From the NCBI GenBank assembly GCA_002708825.1, contig PAPF01000034.1, forward strand, positions 1 to 64,000: 64,000 nt of DNA. Direction: 5' to 3'. Each line of letters opens with the position of its first letter. Within the stretch, counting starts at the first letter, position 1. The notes under the pieces were generated by a model that ran no database searches, was not told the DNA's origin, and saw only the letters and a list, made by a program, of their open reading frames with translations. The stretch is from Phyllobacteriaceae bacterium. Its GTDB lineage: Bacteria; Pseudomonadota; Alphaproteobacteria; Rhizobiales; Rhizobiaceae. This document shows positions 24,856 through 34,147 of this stretch, piece by piece. The position numbers and the translations under genes were made by a program.

Positions 24856-25953
24856 ATGGAGCAGCTTGCGGAATCGCCATGGTTCCTGCCTGTTGCCGGG
24901 CTGCTGGCCGGTATCGTGATGGGTTATGCGGCCAGGCGAACGCATTTCTGCACATTGTCCGCACTGGAACGGCACTGGTACGCGGGTGATTCCACCGGTC
25001 TTTCAAGCTGGATCCTGGCAGCCGCGGTGGCGCTGATCGCGACCCAGACGATGGTCCATGCCGATCTCGCCGATATTTCCGGCACCTTCTATCTCTCGCC
25101 GCTGTTCGGCCTGACGGGAGCGATCATCGGCGGCCTGGCCTTCGGCTTCGGGATGGCGCTGGTGGGCACTTGCGGTTTCGGCGCGCTGGTGCGGGCGGGC
25201 GGCGGGAGCCTGCGCTCGGTGGTCGTGCTGATCGTGCTGGGCCTGTCGGCGCTGGCGGCACAGAAGGGACTGATCGCGCAGTTGCGTGTCCAGGTCGTGG
25301 ACAACCTTGCCATCGACCTGTCGCCTGCCGGCAGCCAGTCGCTCGGTGACCTGCTCTCCGTTCACACCGGCGCCGACCTGACCGTCGCGACGGCTGTTGC
25401 GGCTGCGCTCGGCCTGCTGGTCTGGGCGTTCCGCGACCGGGCGTTCCGGGGCAACCGGGCACGCATCCTGTCGGGCATCGTCATCGGGCTGTCGGTCGCC
25501 TTCGGCTGGTGGGCAACCTCGACGGCGGCCATTCACGCATTCGAGCCGGTACAGATCGAGGCCGGATCATTCGTCGTGCCGGTCGGCGACACGCTCATGC
25601 ATTTCGCGACCTTTACCGGGGTCATACCTGATTACGGCGTGGGCCTGATGATCGGGGTGGTCTTCGGGGCGGCACTCTGTGCGTGGCTTGCCGACGACAT
25701 GCGCTGGGAAGCGTGCGACGACGCCCGTGAGTTGTCGCGCCACCTGGCGGGCGGCTTCCTCATGGGCACCGGCGGGGTCTTCGCCATGGGCTGCACCATC
25801 GGACAGGGCGTGACGGCGGTTTCGACACTGGCCATTTCCGCGCCAGTCGTCATGGCGTCTATCGCGCTTGGCGCGCGCATGGGCCTGGCCTGGCTGCTGG
25901 AGGGCTCGCTGCTGGCCGCGTTCCGCCGGACCGGACACGACCCGGCGGAATAG
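24856..25953 (+). CDS. soxT: YeeE/YedE-family sulfur transporter SoxT
   Basis: A 365-aa polytopic inner-membrane protein. Cys motifs RRTHFCTLSALER, GMALVGTCGFGALVRAGGG and GVFAMGCTIGQGVTAV are placed like those of the YeeE-like protein at 12425-13522. The ATG at 24856 was chosen because GGAGG lies 8 nt upstream; an ATG at 24850 is too close. It occupies the soxT position beside soxR known in Pseudaminobacter, where soxT belongs to the sox regulon. Transport of thiosulfate or a regulatory sulfur signal is the probable role. It is convergent with the soxH-like gene. Confidence 0.82.
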   Translation: MEQLAESPWFLPVAGLLAGIVMGYAARRTHFCTLSALERHWYAGDSTGLSSWILAAAVALIATQTMVHADLADISGTFYLSPLFGLTGAIIGGLAFGFGMALVGTCGFGALVRAGGGSLRSVVVLIVLGLSALAAQKGLIAQLRVQVVDNLAIDLSPAGSQSLGDLLSVHTGADLTVATAVAAALGLLVWAFRDRAFRGNRARILSGIVIGLSVAFGWWATSTAAIHAFEPVQIEAGSFVVPVGDTLMHFATFTGVIPDYGVGLMIGVVFGAALCAWLADDMRWEACDDARELSRHLAGGFLMGTGGVFAMGCTIGQGVTAVSTLAISAPVVMASIALGARMGLAWLLEGSLLAAFRRTGHDPAE

Positions 25954-25987
25954 TCTTCCGGACGCACTGGCCGATCACATACCGGCG

Positions 25988-26944
25988 TCAGCCCGCGACG
26001 AAGCGGTAGGCCGCGCCGTCCTTTTCCACCGTGCCCTGGCCCGGATGCGGCAGGTGATAGCCGATGATGCGCGACTTGTCGGCGGCGAGCCTGTCGATCA
26101 GGGCCGTGCGCGTCTCGATCCCCTTCTGCGGATCATGGTCGCTGCCCGACGGCCATTCCGGATGGGCAAAGGAAATGACGGCGTTGGAGATGGCGTCACC
26201 GATGACCAGCATCGAGTCCGAACCCGAATGCAGCATGTAGGAGATGTGTCCCGGCGTATGGCCGGACGTGTCGACGGCCTCAACACCCGGCACAACCTCG
26301 TCGCCGGGCTTGATGAGGTTGATGCGGTCTTCCAGGAAGGCCAGCCGGTTCTGCGCGCCGACCACGAAGGACTTGCGCTCTTCCGGCATGTTGTCCAGCG
26401 TGTCATCGGCCCGCCAGTAGTCCCATTCCGCCTGCCCCATGTAGTAATTGGCGTCGGGGAAGACGAGTTCGTCGAAATCGTCGACAAGGCCCCACAAGTG
26501 GTCCGGATGGGCATGGGTGAAGATGACATCCGTCACCTCGGTGGGATCGATGCCGGCTTCCTCCATGTTGGCCAGCAGGTCTCCGGCGGTGGGCATGAAA
26601 TTCGCGCCGGACCCGACATCGAAGATGGCCAGACGGTCGCCGGACCGGAAGAAGGTGACATTGCAATCGGGCGTGATGGCGTCGGTGGCCAAGCCGTTTG
26701 CCTTCAGCAGGGCTTCCAGTTCCGCGGCTGGCACGTCCGGAGCGATGAAGGAAAGCGGCAGGGTCAGCGTGCCATCGGAAACGATCGTCACCTCGGCGTC
26801 GCCGAGCGTGACATTGCCCACGGCGCGGGCCTGGCGCGCAGACAGGCCAAGGGCGAGCGCGGCCAGTCCGGCGCTGCCAAGCATGAGCGTCTGCCGGCGG
26901 GTCAGACTGAAACGATCGGCGATGACCTTGGCGTCACGGCGCAT
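25988..26944 (-). CDS. soxH: Tat-exported metallo-beta-lactamase-fold hydrolase, SoxH-like
   Basis: A 318-aa zinc metallohydrolase. It has a Tat leader (SLTRRQTLMLGSAG), the zinc motif THAHPDHLWG (H144, H146, D148, H149), and downstream ligands in DTSGHTPGHISYML and VIGDAISN. Length fits SoxH, a periplasmic metallohydrolase at the end of the Paracoccus sox cluster whose activity is not settled. The ATG at 26944 has GGGAGG 6 nt upstream and starts the leader. It is convergent with soxT (34-nt gap) and divergent from pcaD. Other MBL roles, such as lactone hydrolysis, are possible. Confidence 0.75.
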   Translation of the reverse strand: MRRDAKVIADRFSLTRRQTLMLGSAGLAALALGLSARQARAVGNVTLGDAEVTIVSDGTLTLPLSFIAPDVPAAELEALLKANGLATDAITPDCNVTFFRSGDRLAIFDVGSGANFMPTAGDLLANMEEAGIDPTEVTDVIFTHAHPDHLWGLVDDFDELVFPDANYYMGQAEWDYWRADDTLDNMPEERKSFVVGAQNRLAFLEDRINLIKPGDEVVPGVEAVDTSGHTPGHISYMLHSGSDSMLVIGDAISNAVISFAHPEWPSGSDHDPQKGIETRTALIDRLAADKSRIIGYHLPHPGQGTVEKDGAAYRFVAG

Positions 26945-27070
26945 GATTTCCTCCCTGAAAACGGTTCTGTTTCCGGCAGGAAAGCACGTTCGGCACAAAC
27001 ATTCAATTGTTTGAATTTGTTTTCGTGAGCTTCTGTCGGCCATGGTGATTGACCCGCCACGGAAATTCCA

Positions 27071-27088
27071 ACATACTCGGTAGTATGT
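27071..27088 (+). promoter_or_regulatory. Perfect palindromic operator upstream of pcaD/pimF
   Basis: ACATACT-cggt-AGTATGT is a perfect 7-bp inverted repeat ending 22 nt before the pcaD start. It overlaps the probable promoter/leader of the pcaD-pim run. The size and symmetry resemble TetR-family operators of acyl-CoA catabolism genes, but no such regulator is adjacent. Confidence 0.55.
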
Positions 27089-27110
27089 CCGGAGCAAGGA
27101 GGAGCCGGGA

Positions 27111-27905
27111 ATGAGGTTCGCACGCGTCAATGGCGTGGCGATACACTATGGCGACACGGGCGAGACCAACCTGCCGGTCCTCGTCTTCGCCAATTCGCTG
27201 GGCACCGATTTCCGCATCTGGGACGGCGTCGTGGAGGCGCTTTCCGGCCGCTTCCGCATGGTCCGCCATGACAAGCGCGGCCATGGGCTTTCTGAAGCCG
27301 TGCCGGGGCCCTCCCGGATCGAGGACCATGCCGGCGACCTCATCGCCCTTCTGGCGCATCTCGACATCGCACGCGCGCATGTCTGCGGGCTGTCAGTGGG
27401 CGGCATGATCGCGCAGGCCGTCGCGGCAGCGCGCCCTGCCCTCGTGGACCGCCTGGTGCTGATCGGCACCGCGGCCAAGATCGGCGACACGGACAGTTGG
27501 AACCAGCGCATCGCGACGGTCGAAGCCGGCGGCATCGCGGCGCTTGCCGACGGTGTGATGGAGAAGTGGTTCACGGCGGACTTTCGGCGCGAAGACAATC
27601 CGCTGTTCACGGGCATGAAGACCATGCTCACCCGCACGCCGGCCGACGGCTATGTCGCCACCTGCGCGGCGCTGCGCAATGCGGACCTGACGGCTTCAAC
27701 CGCAGCCCTCGACCTGCCGGTGCTGGCGCTCGTGGGCGCCGAGGACGGCTCGACCCCGCCAGCACTCGTGCAGGCGATGGCGCGCACGATTTCCGGCGCG
27801 CGTTTCGAGGCCATTCCCGGCGCGGGCCACATTCCCTGCGCCGAACAGCCGGAGGCGACCGCGCGCCTGATCGGCGACTTCCTTTCAGAACCCGGCGGCG
27901 CCTGA
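27111..27905 (+). CDS. pcaD: 3-oxoadipate enol-lactonase-like alpha/beta hydrolase
   Basis: A 264-aa alpha/beta hydrolase. The nucleophile elbow is CGLSVGGM (S95), the oxyanion region FANSLGTDFRIW, and the catalytic His lies in GAGHIPCAEQPE. N-terminal RFARVNGVAIHYGDTG and overall length match PcaD, which opens 3-oxoadipate enol-lactone in the beta-ketoadipate pathway. GGAGG lies 7 nt before the ATG. It leads an operon of dicarboxylate beta-oxidation genes (41 nt to pimF), not other pca genes, so it may instead cleave a related lactone or ester feeding that pathway. Confidence 0.75.
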   Translation: MRFARVNGVAIHYGDTGETNLPVLVFANSLGTDFRIWDGVVEALSGRFRMVRHDKRGHGLSEAVPGPSRIEDHAGDLIALLAHLDIARAHVCGLSVGGMIAQAVAAARPALVDRLVLIGTAAKIGDTDSWNQRIATVEAGGIAALADGVMEKWFTADFRREDNPLFTGMKTMLTRTPADGYVATCAALRNADLTASTAALDLPVLALVGAEDGSTPPALVQAMARTISGARFEAIPGAGHIPCAEQPEATARLIGDFLSEPGGA

Positions 27906-27946
27906 GCGCCGCAAAAAACAACCAGACCGTCTCTCCCGGAGGACTT

Positions 27947-30031
27947 ATGAGCGACATCGTAACCGTCACGCGCGATCAGGAGATCGCGATCGTCACCATC
28001 GACAACCCGCCCGTCAACGCGCTCAGCCACGCCATGCGCAAGCCGCTCAACGAGGCGCTGATCGCATTGCGCGACGACGATTCCGTCAAGGGAGTCGTGC
28101 TGGCCTGCGCGGGACGGACATTCGTGGCCGGCGCAGACATTTCCGAATTCGGCGGACCGCGCCTGGAGCCCAGCCTGCTGGACCTGATCGCCACGCTGGA
28201 GAGCTATGGCAACAAGCCGACGGTGGCTGCCATCCACGGCACGGCGCTGGGCGGCGGGCTGGAACTGGCGCTCGGATGCCGCTACCGCGTGGCTGTCCCG
28301 CAGGCCATGTGCGGCCTGCCCGAGGTCAAGCTCGGCCTCATCCCCGGTGCGGGCGGCACGCAGCGCCTGCCGCGCGTCATCGGCCCGCAAAAGGCCCTGG
28401 AGGCAATCGTCGCCGGGCGTTTCATGCCGGCGAAGGAATGCCTGGCGGACGGCCTGGTCGACGCGCTCGTCGAGGATGAGGACCTGACCGCCGGTGCGGT
28501 CGATTTCCTGCGCAAGGCCATCCAGGACGGCAAGCACCCGCCGCTGCCGCGCGACCGGGAGGACAAGATCGCCGCCGCGCGCGCCGACATCTCCGGCTTC
28601 GACGCGCTGGTGAAGGACGTGACGAAGAAGGCGCGCGGGCTGGATGCCCCGCTCGCCTGCGCCCAGTCGGTGCGCAATTCGATCACCATGACCTTCGATG
28701 AGGGCTATGCGGAAGAACTGAAGATCTTCCTCAAGCTGCTCGATTCGGACCAGTCGCGCGCCCAGCGCCACCTCTTCTTCGCCGAGCGGGAAGCCGGCAA
28801 GGTGTCCGGCGTGACGAAGGACGTGAAGCCGCGCGCGGTGAAGAAGGCCGGCGTCATCGGCGCGGGCACGATGGGCGGCGGCATTGCCATGTCGCTGGTC
28901 AATGGCGGCATCCCGGTGACAATCCTGGAAATGGCGCAGGAACCGCTGGACAAGGGCCTGGAACGCATCCGCAACAATTACGGCATTTCCGTCAAGCGCG
29001 GCTCGATGACGGCTGCGGACGTGGACAAGCGCATGGCGCTGTTCACGCCGACGACTTCCTATGACGACCTTGCCGATTGCGACATCATCATCGAGGCGGT
29101 CTTCGAGGAAATGGGCGTCAAGGAACAGGTGTTCAGGAAACTGGACGAGATCGCCAAGCCCGGCGCGGTGCTGGCCTCCAACACCTCCTATCTCGACGTG
29201 GACCAGATCGCCTCCTACACCAACCGCCCGCAGGACGTGGTCGGCATGCACTTCTTCTCGCCGGCCAATGTCATGAAGCTGCTGGAGATCGTGCGCGGCG
29301 AGAAGACAGCGCCGGACGTGCTGGCCACCGCCATGGCGGTGGGCAAGAAGGCAAAAAAGGTGCCGGTGGTCGTGGGCGTGTGCCACGGTTTCGTCGGCAA
29401 CCGCATGCTGGCGGCGCGTTCGGCGCAGTCGGAGGCGCTGCTGCTGGAAGGGGCCATGCCGGAAACGGTGGACAAGGCGTTCCGCGACTTCGGCTGGCCG
29501 ATGGGTCCGTTCCAGATGTACGACCTGGCCGGCAACGACATCGGCTGGCGCACGCGCAAGTCGCTCGGCAAGACCGCTGCATTGGGTGATCCGCTGTGCG
29601 AGGCCGGGCGCTACGGTCAGAAGACCGGTGCAGGCTGGTACCGCTACGAGGACGGACGCACGCCGCTGCCCGACGAATGGGTGGAAAAGCTGATCCTCGA
29701 CACGGCTGCCGCGCAGGGCGTGAACCGGCGCGACATTTCAGACGACGAGATCATCGAACGGACGATCTATCCGATGATCAACGAAGGCGCGAAGATCCTG
29801 GAGGAAGGCATCGCACAGCGCGCCTCCGACATCGATGTCGTCTGGATCTACGGCTACGGCTTCCCGGTGGGCAAGGGCGGGCCCATGCACTGGGCCGAGA
29901 CGGTCGGCCTCGAGACCATCGTCGAACGGCTCGACCACTGGCATGGCCGCACCGGCAATCCGGTGTTCGAGGTCTCGCCGCTGTTGCGCAGGCTGGCGGC
30001 CGAAGGCAAGCGCTTCAAGGACGCCGCATGA
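27947..30031 (+). CDS. pimF: Bifunctional enoyl-CoA hydratase / 3-hydroxyacyl-CoA dehydrogenase
   Basis: A 694-aa beta-oxidation enzyme. The N-terminal crotonase domain has FVAGADISEF (60-69), HGTALGGGLELALGCRYR (98-114) and GLPEVKLGLIPGAGGTQRLP. A linker leads to the NAD-binding domain with AGVIGAGTMGGGIAM (301-315), and two C-terminal 3HCDH domains follow. This N-terminal-hydratase order is as in FadJ and peroxisomal enzymes. The ATG at 27947 has CGGAGGA 4 nt upstream. It is first of a pimFABCD order like that of Rhodopseudomonas palustris (pimelate and other dicarboxylates), and its stop overlaps pimA by ATGA. Confidence 0.88.
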   Translation: MSDIVTVTRDQEIAIVTIDNPPVNALSHAMRKPLNEALIALRDDDSVKGVVLACAGRTFVAGADISEFGGPRLEPSLLDLIATLESYGNKPTVAAIHGTALGGGLELALGCRYRVAVPQAMCGLPEVKLGLIPGAGGTQRLPRVIGPQKALEAIVAGRFMPAKECLADGLVDALVEDEDLTAGAVDFLRKAIQDGKHPPLPRDREDKIAAARADISGFDALVKDVTKKARGLDAPLACAQSVRNSITMTFDEGYAEELKIFLKLLDSDQSRAQRHLFFAEREAGKVSGVTKDVKPRAVKKAGVIGAGTMGGGIAMSLVNGGIPVTILEMAQEPLDKGLERIRNNYGISVKRGSMTAADVDKRMALFTPTTSYDDLADCDIIIEAVFEEMGVKEQVFRKLDEIAKPGAVLASNTSYLDVDQIASYTNRPQDVVGMHFFSPANVMKLLEIVRGEKTAPDVLATAMAVGKKAKKVPVVVGVCHGFVGNRMLAARSAQSEALLLEGAMPETVDKAFRDFGWPMGPFQMYDLAGNDIGWRTRKSLGKTAALGDPLCEAGRYGQKTGAGWYRYEDGRTPLPDEWVEKLILDTAAAQGVNRRDISDDEIIERTIYPMINEGAKILEEGIAQRASDIDVVWIYGYGFPVGKGGPMHWAETVGLETIVERLDHWHGRTGNPVFEVSPLLRRLAAEGKRFKDAA

Positions 30032-31737
30032 CGCCATTGCCCGCCCCGCCAGCCGGCGGCTGGCCCTGGGAAAAGGTCTATCCGGGAGGACGCCTCCCGG
30101 ACCCCGGCGCGCTGTCACTGTTTCCCATCCAGTCGATCCTGGAAGACGGGGCGAGCGACCATCCGGGCCGAACCGCGCTGGAATTCAGGGGGCGGGCAAT
30201 CACCTTTGGCGAACTTGACCGGATGGCGGTTGAGGCCGCCGCCGGTCTTGCGCGCGCGGGCGTCAGGAAGGGCGATCGCGTCGCCGTGCTGCTGCCCAAC
30301 ACGCCGGCCCATCCCGTGAGCTTCTTCGGCCTGATGAAGACCGGCGCGGTGGTTGTCCACCTCTCTCCGCTCGATGCGCCGGCTGTGCTGGCGCACAAGC
30401 TCACCGATTCCGGTGCGCGCATTCTGGTGACCACCAATTTCGGTGCGCTGGCCACCGGGGCTGCCCTGCTGGCCGAAAAGGGGCTCGTGGACCGGGTGGT
30501 GGTGTTCGACGATGCCGCCTGGGGGCCAAGCGGCGACACGGGCGCCATGCCGGCAGGACCGGCCATCACCACTTACGACGACTTCATCGCCGGCGCGGGC
30601 GACCCGCCCGAAGTGGCGACGGACATCGACGATCTCGCCCTGCTGCAATATACCGGCGGGACGACCGGCATGCCCAAGGCGGCCATGCTGACACACCGCA
30701 ACATTTCCGGCGCGGTGTCCTCCTATACTGCATGGTACGACATCTGGGGACTGACCCGGCCGGAGGGTGAGAGCGTGCTGGTCTACCTGCCGCTGTTCCA
30801 CATCTACGGCCTGTCGGCGGTCCTGCTGCGCAGCCTGAAGGGCGGAAACACCTGCCTGCTGCGCACCCGCTTCGACCCGGTGGCGGCCCTTGACGAGATC
30901 GAGGCCGGGGCCAATGTCCTGCCGGGCGTGCCGACCATGTGGATCGCCATGACGCAGACGCCCGGCTTCGAGAAACGCGATCTCTCCGCACTGACGCTGG
31001 CCGCGTCGGGCGGCGCGCCCATGCCGGTGGAAGTGGCGCACCGGTTCACGTCGAAGACCGGTCTGGAGCTTCTCGGCGGCTGGGGCATGAGCGAAACGTC
31101 GCCGGCTGGCACCAACCTGCCGCGCGGCTGGCCGCAAAAGGCGGGCACGATCGGCATTCCCCTGCCCGGCTGCTTCCTGCGCGTCGTCGACCTTTCCGAC
31201 CCTGCGCGTGAACTCCCGCAGGGCGAGACCGGCGAACTGGCGATCCGCGGCAACAATGTCACGTCCGGCTACTGGAACCGGCCGGAAGAAACGCAGGCGA
31301 GTTTCGCGGACGGTTGGTTCCTGACCGGCGACATCGGCTTCATGGACGAGGACGGCTTCTTCACCATTGTCGACCGCAAGAAAGACATGATCATTTCCGG
31401 CGGCTTCAACGTCTATCCGCAGATGATCGAACAGGCGATCTACACGCATCCGGACGTGGAAGAGGCGCTGGTGATCGGCGTGCCGGACGGCTATCGCGGC
31501 GAGAGTGCCAAGGCCTATGTGAAACTGCGCGAGGGCGCGCCGGACCTGACCCTGGAGGTATTGCAGGCGCATCTGAAAGAACGCCTCGGGCCGCATGAAA
31601 TGCCGCGGGCGCTGGAAATCCGCGATGCCCTGCCGCGAACGCCGGTGGGCAAGCTTTCGAAAATCGATCTCAAACGCGAGGCGGCCGCACAGGCGCGCGC
31701 CGCCCTCAACGACCCCAAGGGAGAAAACCATGGTTGA
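30028..31737 (+). CDS. pimA: Acyl-CoA synthetase, PimA-type (dicarboxylate/fatty acid--CoA ligase)
   Basis: A 569-aa adenylate-forming ligase. The AMP/phosphate motif is [19 protein letters not shown]5-like [12 protein letters not shown]7/A8 [32 protein letters not shown] (split across residues), and the C-terminal catalytic lysine lies in RTPVGKLSK. It activates a fatty or dicarboxylic acid to its CoA thioester. Its ATG overlaps the pimF stop (ATGA), and its own stop overlaps the pimB start by 8 nt, so the chain is translationally coupled. The substrate assignment rests on synteny with pimFABCD. Confidence 0.88.
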   Translation: MTPLPAPPAGGWPWEKVYPGGRLPDPGALSLFPIQSILEDGASDHPGRTALEFRGRAITFGELDRMAVEAAAGLARAGVRKGDRVAVLLPNTPAHPVSFFGLMKTGAVVVHLSPLDAPAVLAHKLTDSGARILVTTNFGALATGAALLAEKGLVDRVVVFDDAAWGPSGDTGAMPAGPAITTYDDFIAGAGDPPEVATDIDDLALLQYTGGTTGMPKAAMLTHRNISGAVSSYTAWYDIWGLTRPEGESVLVYLPLFHIYGLSAVLLRSLKGGNTCLLRTRFDPVAALDEIEAGANVLPGVPTMWIAMTQTPGFEKRDLSALTLAASGGAPMPVEVAHRFTSKTGLELLGGWGMSETSPAGTNLPRGWPQKAGTIGIPLPGCFLRVVDLSDPARELPQGETGELAIRGNNVTSGYWNRPEETQASFADGWFLTGDIGFMDEDGFFTIVDRKKDMIISGGFNVYPQMIEQAIYTHPDVEEALVIGVPDGYRGESAKAYVKLREGAPDLTLEVLQAHLKERLGPHEMPRALEIRDALPRTPVGKLSKIDLKREAAAQARAALNDPKGENHG

Positions 31738-32911
31738 CGCCGTCATCGTATCCACCGCCCGCACGCCCATCGGCAAGGCCTATCGCGGCGGGCTGAACAA
31801 CACGCCCGGCGCGACGCTGGGCGGCCATGCCATCCGCCACGCGCTGGAGCGGTCCGGACTGGAAGGCGGGCAGATCGAGGACGTGATCATGGGCTGCGCC
31901 ATGCAGGAAGGCGCGACGGGCCTGAACGTGGCGCGGCGCGCGCTGCTGACGGCGGGCCTGCCTGTCTCGGTCGCGGGCACCACCATCGACCGGCAGTGCT
32001 CGTCCGGCCTGCAGTCCATGGCCCTGCTGGCCAACGCCATCCGCAATGACGGCGTGGAGGCCGGGATCGCGGGCGGGCTGGAATCGATCAGCCTCGTGCA
32101 GAACGACAAGCGCAACACCTACATGCTCAAGGACGACAACCTCATGGCGGTCAAGCCGGAGGTCTACCTGCCGATGATCGACACGGCGGAAATCGTGGGC
32201 AAGCGCTACGGCATTTCGCGCGAACAGATGGACGAATACGGCCTGGAAAGCCAGCGCCGCACGGCGGCGGCGCGCGAGGCCGGCCGTTTCGACGCCGAGA
32301 TCGCGCCGATCAAGGCCACCATGGCTGTCATCGACAAGCAGACGAAGGAAGTCAGCCACCGGGAGGTGGAGATCGCCCATGACGAGGGCCCGCGCCCGGA
32401 AACAACCGCAGAAGGCCTGGCCGGGCTGAAGCCGGTCTATGAAGGCGGCACGATCACTGCCGGCAACGCCTCGCAGCTTTCCGACGGCGCTTCGGCCAAC
32501 GTGATGGTCTCGTCGAAATTCGCCGAGCAGAAGGGCCTGACGCCGCTGGGCATCCTGCGCGGCTTCAACGTGGCCGGCTGCGAGCCCGACGAAATGGGCA
32601 TCGGCCCGGTCTTCGCGGTGCCGCGCCTGCTCAAGCGCCACGGGCTGAGTGTCGACGACATCGGCCTGTGGGAGTTGAACGAGGCTTTCGCCGTGCAGGT
32701 GATCTATTGCCGCGACAAGCTGGGCATCGACCCGGCGAAGCTGAACGTCAATGGCGGGGCCATCTCGGTCGGCCATCCCTACGGCATGAGCGGATCGCGC
32801 CTTGCCGGTCACGCCCTGATCGAGGGCAAGCGGCGCGGCGTGAAATATGCGGTGGTGACCATGTGCATTGGCGGCGGCATGGGTGCTGCCGGCCTGTTCG
32901 AGATCGTTTGA
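31730..32911 (+). CDS. pimB: Acetyl-CoA C-acyltransferase (thiolase), PimB-type
   Basis: A 393-aa degradative thiolase. The acyl-accepting cysteine is C90 in [15 protein letters not shown], the His motif is [14 protein letters not shown], and the second cysteine lies in [24 protein letters not shown] is also present. It removes acetyl-CoA from 3-oxoacyl-CoA in the last step of each beta-oxidation cycle. Its start overlaps pimA by 8 nt. It lies 12 nt upstream of pimC. Confidence 0.9.
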   Translation: MVDAVIVSTARTPIGKAYRGGLNNTPGATLGGHAIRHALERSGLEGGQIEDVIMGCAMQEGATGLNVARRALLTAGLPVSVAGTTIDRQCSSGLQSMALLANAIRNDGVEAGIAGGLESISLVQNDKRNTYMLKDDNLMAVKPEVYLPMIDTAEIVGKRYGISREQMDEYGLESQRRTAAAREAGRFDAEIAPIKATMAVIDKQTKEVSHREVEIAHDEGPRPETTAEGLAGLKPVYEGGTITAGNASQLSDGASANVMVSSKFAEQKGLTPLGILRGFNVAGCEPDEMGIGPVFAVPRLLKRHGLSVDDIGLWELNEAFAVQVIYCRDKLGIDPAKLNVNGGAISVGHPYGMSGSRLAGHALIEGKRRGVKYAVVTMCIGGGMGAAGLFEIV

Positions 32912-32923
32912 GGAGAGTCGGCG

Positions 32924-34126
32924 ATGGACCTTCGCTTTACCGACGAGGAAAACGCCTTTCGCGAGGAGGTGCGCGCCTTTTTCCGCGAGGCGCTGCCCAG
33001 GGACATTCACGAGGCCATGATCCATGGCGAATATCCCGACAAGGAAGGGCTGGTGCGCTGGACGCGCATCCTGAACGAGAAGGGCTGGGCCGTGCCGCAC
33101 TGGCCGGTGGAATGGGGCGGCACGGGCTGGGACCCGATGAAGCAGTACATCTTCCTGGAAGAGCTGCAGAAATTCCCCTGCCCGGCGCCGCTGGTCTTCG
33201 GCGTGAACATGGTCGGCCCGGTGATCTACACGTTCGGCAACGAGGCGCAGAAGAAGCATTTCCTGCCGCGTATCGCCAATCTGGACGACTGGTGGTGCCA
33301 GGGCTTTTCCGAGCCCGGCGCCGGCTCCGACCTTGCATCGCTGAAGACGCGGGCCGTGCGTGACGGCGACCATTACATCGTCAACGGCCAGAAGACCTGG
33401 ACGACGCTGGCGCAATATGCCGACTGGATCTTCTGCCTGGTGCGCACCGACACGCAGGCCAAGAAGCAGGAGGGCATTTCCTTCCTGCTGATCGACATGA
33501 AGACGCCGGGCATCGAGGTGCGGCCGATCGTGACCATCGACGGCGGGCGCGAGATCAACGAGGTGTTCTTCACCGATGTGAAGGTGCCGGTGGAAAACCT
33601 CGTCGGCGAGGAAAACAAGGGCTGGGACTACGCCAAGTTCCTGCTCGGCAACGAGCGCACCAACATCGCGCGCATCGGCATGTCGAAGCAGCGGATCGCG
33701 CGCATCCGCGAACTGGCGGGCAAGGAAATGTCGGGCGGGCGGCCGCTGATCGAGGACATGCGTTTCCTGGAAAAGCTCGTCTCGGTGGAGATCGATCTCA
33801 AGGCGCTGGAAATGACGCAGCTTCGCGTCGTCGCCGCCGAAGCCAAGCGCGGCAATACCGGCAAGCCGGATCCGGCCTCCTCGATCCTCAAGATCAAGGG
33901 ATCGCAGATCCAGCAGGCGACCACGCATCTCCTGATGGAGGTGATGGGACCCTATGCCATGCCGATGCAGCACGACACGGGCGATGGGTGGAACGAACCG
34001 CCGGTGGGGCCGGACTACGCCGCCCACGCCGCGCCGTCCTATTTCAACAACCGCAAGGTTTCGATCTATGGCGGCTCGAACGAGATCCAGAAGAACATCA
34101 TCGCCAAGGCGGTGCTGGGGCTTTGA
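32924..34126 (+). CDS. pimC: Acyl-CoA dehydrogenase, PimC-type (large subunit)
   Basis: A 400-aa flavoprotein dehydrogenase. It has FAD/substrate segments WWCQGFSEPGAGSDLASL and VNGQKTWTT, and a C-terminal YGGSNEIQKNIIAKAVLG. In R. palustris, PimC and PimD are proposed as large and small subunits of a dehydrogenase for pimeloyl-CoA. GGAGA precedes the ATG by 8 nt. It is followed after 21 nt by a diverged partner dehydrogenase gene, supporting a heteromeric enzyme. Confidence 0.88.
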   Translation: MDLRFTDEENAFREEVRAFFREALPRDIHEAMIHGEYPDKEGLVRWTRILNEKGWAVPHWPVEWGGTGWDPMKQYIFLEELQKFPCPAPLVFGVNMVGPVIYTFGNEAQKKHFLPRIANLDDWWCQGFSEPGAGSDLASLKTRAVRDGDHYIVNGQKTWTTLAQYADWIFCLVRTDTQAKKQEGISFLLIDMKTPGIEVRPIVTIDGGREINEVFFTDVKVPVENLVGEENKGWDYAKFLLGNERTNIARIGMSKQRIARIRELAGKEMSGGRPLIEDMRFLEKLVSVEIDLKALEMTQLRVVAAEAKRGNTGKPDPASSILKIKGSQIQQATTHLLMEVMGPYAMPMQHDTGDGWNEPPVGPDYAAHAAPSYFNNRKVSIYGGSNEIQKNIIAKAVLGL

Positions 34127-34147
34127 GACCCTGACAGGACACGGACA

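Noticed and set aside
29596-30027. Extension of the pimA frame upstream of 30028
   Set aside because: It overlaps the 3' end of pimF out of frame; the ATGA overlap is the natural coupling point.
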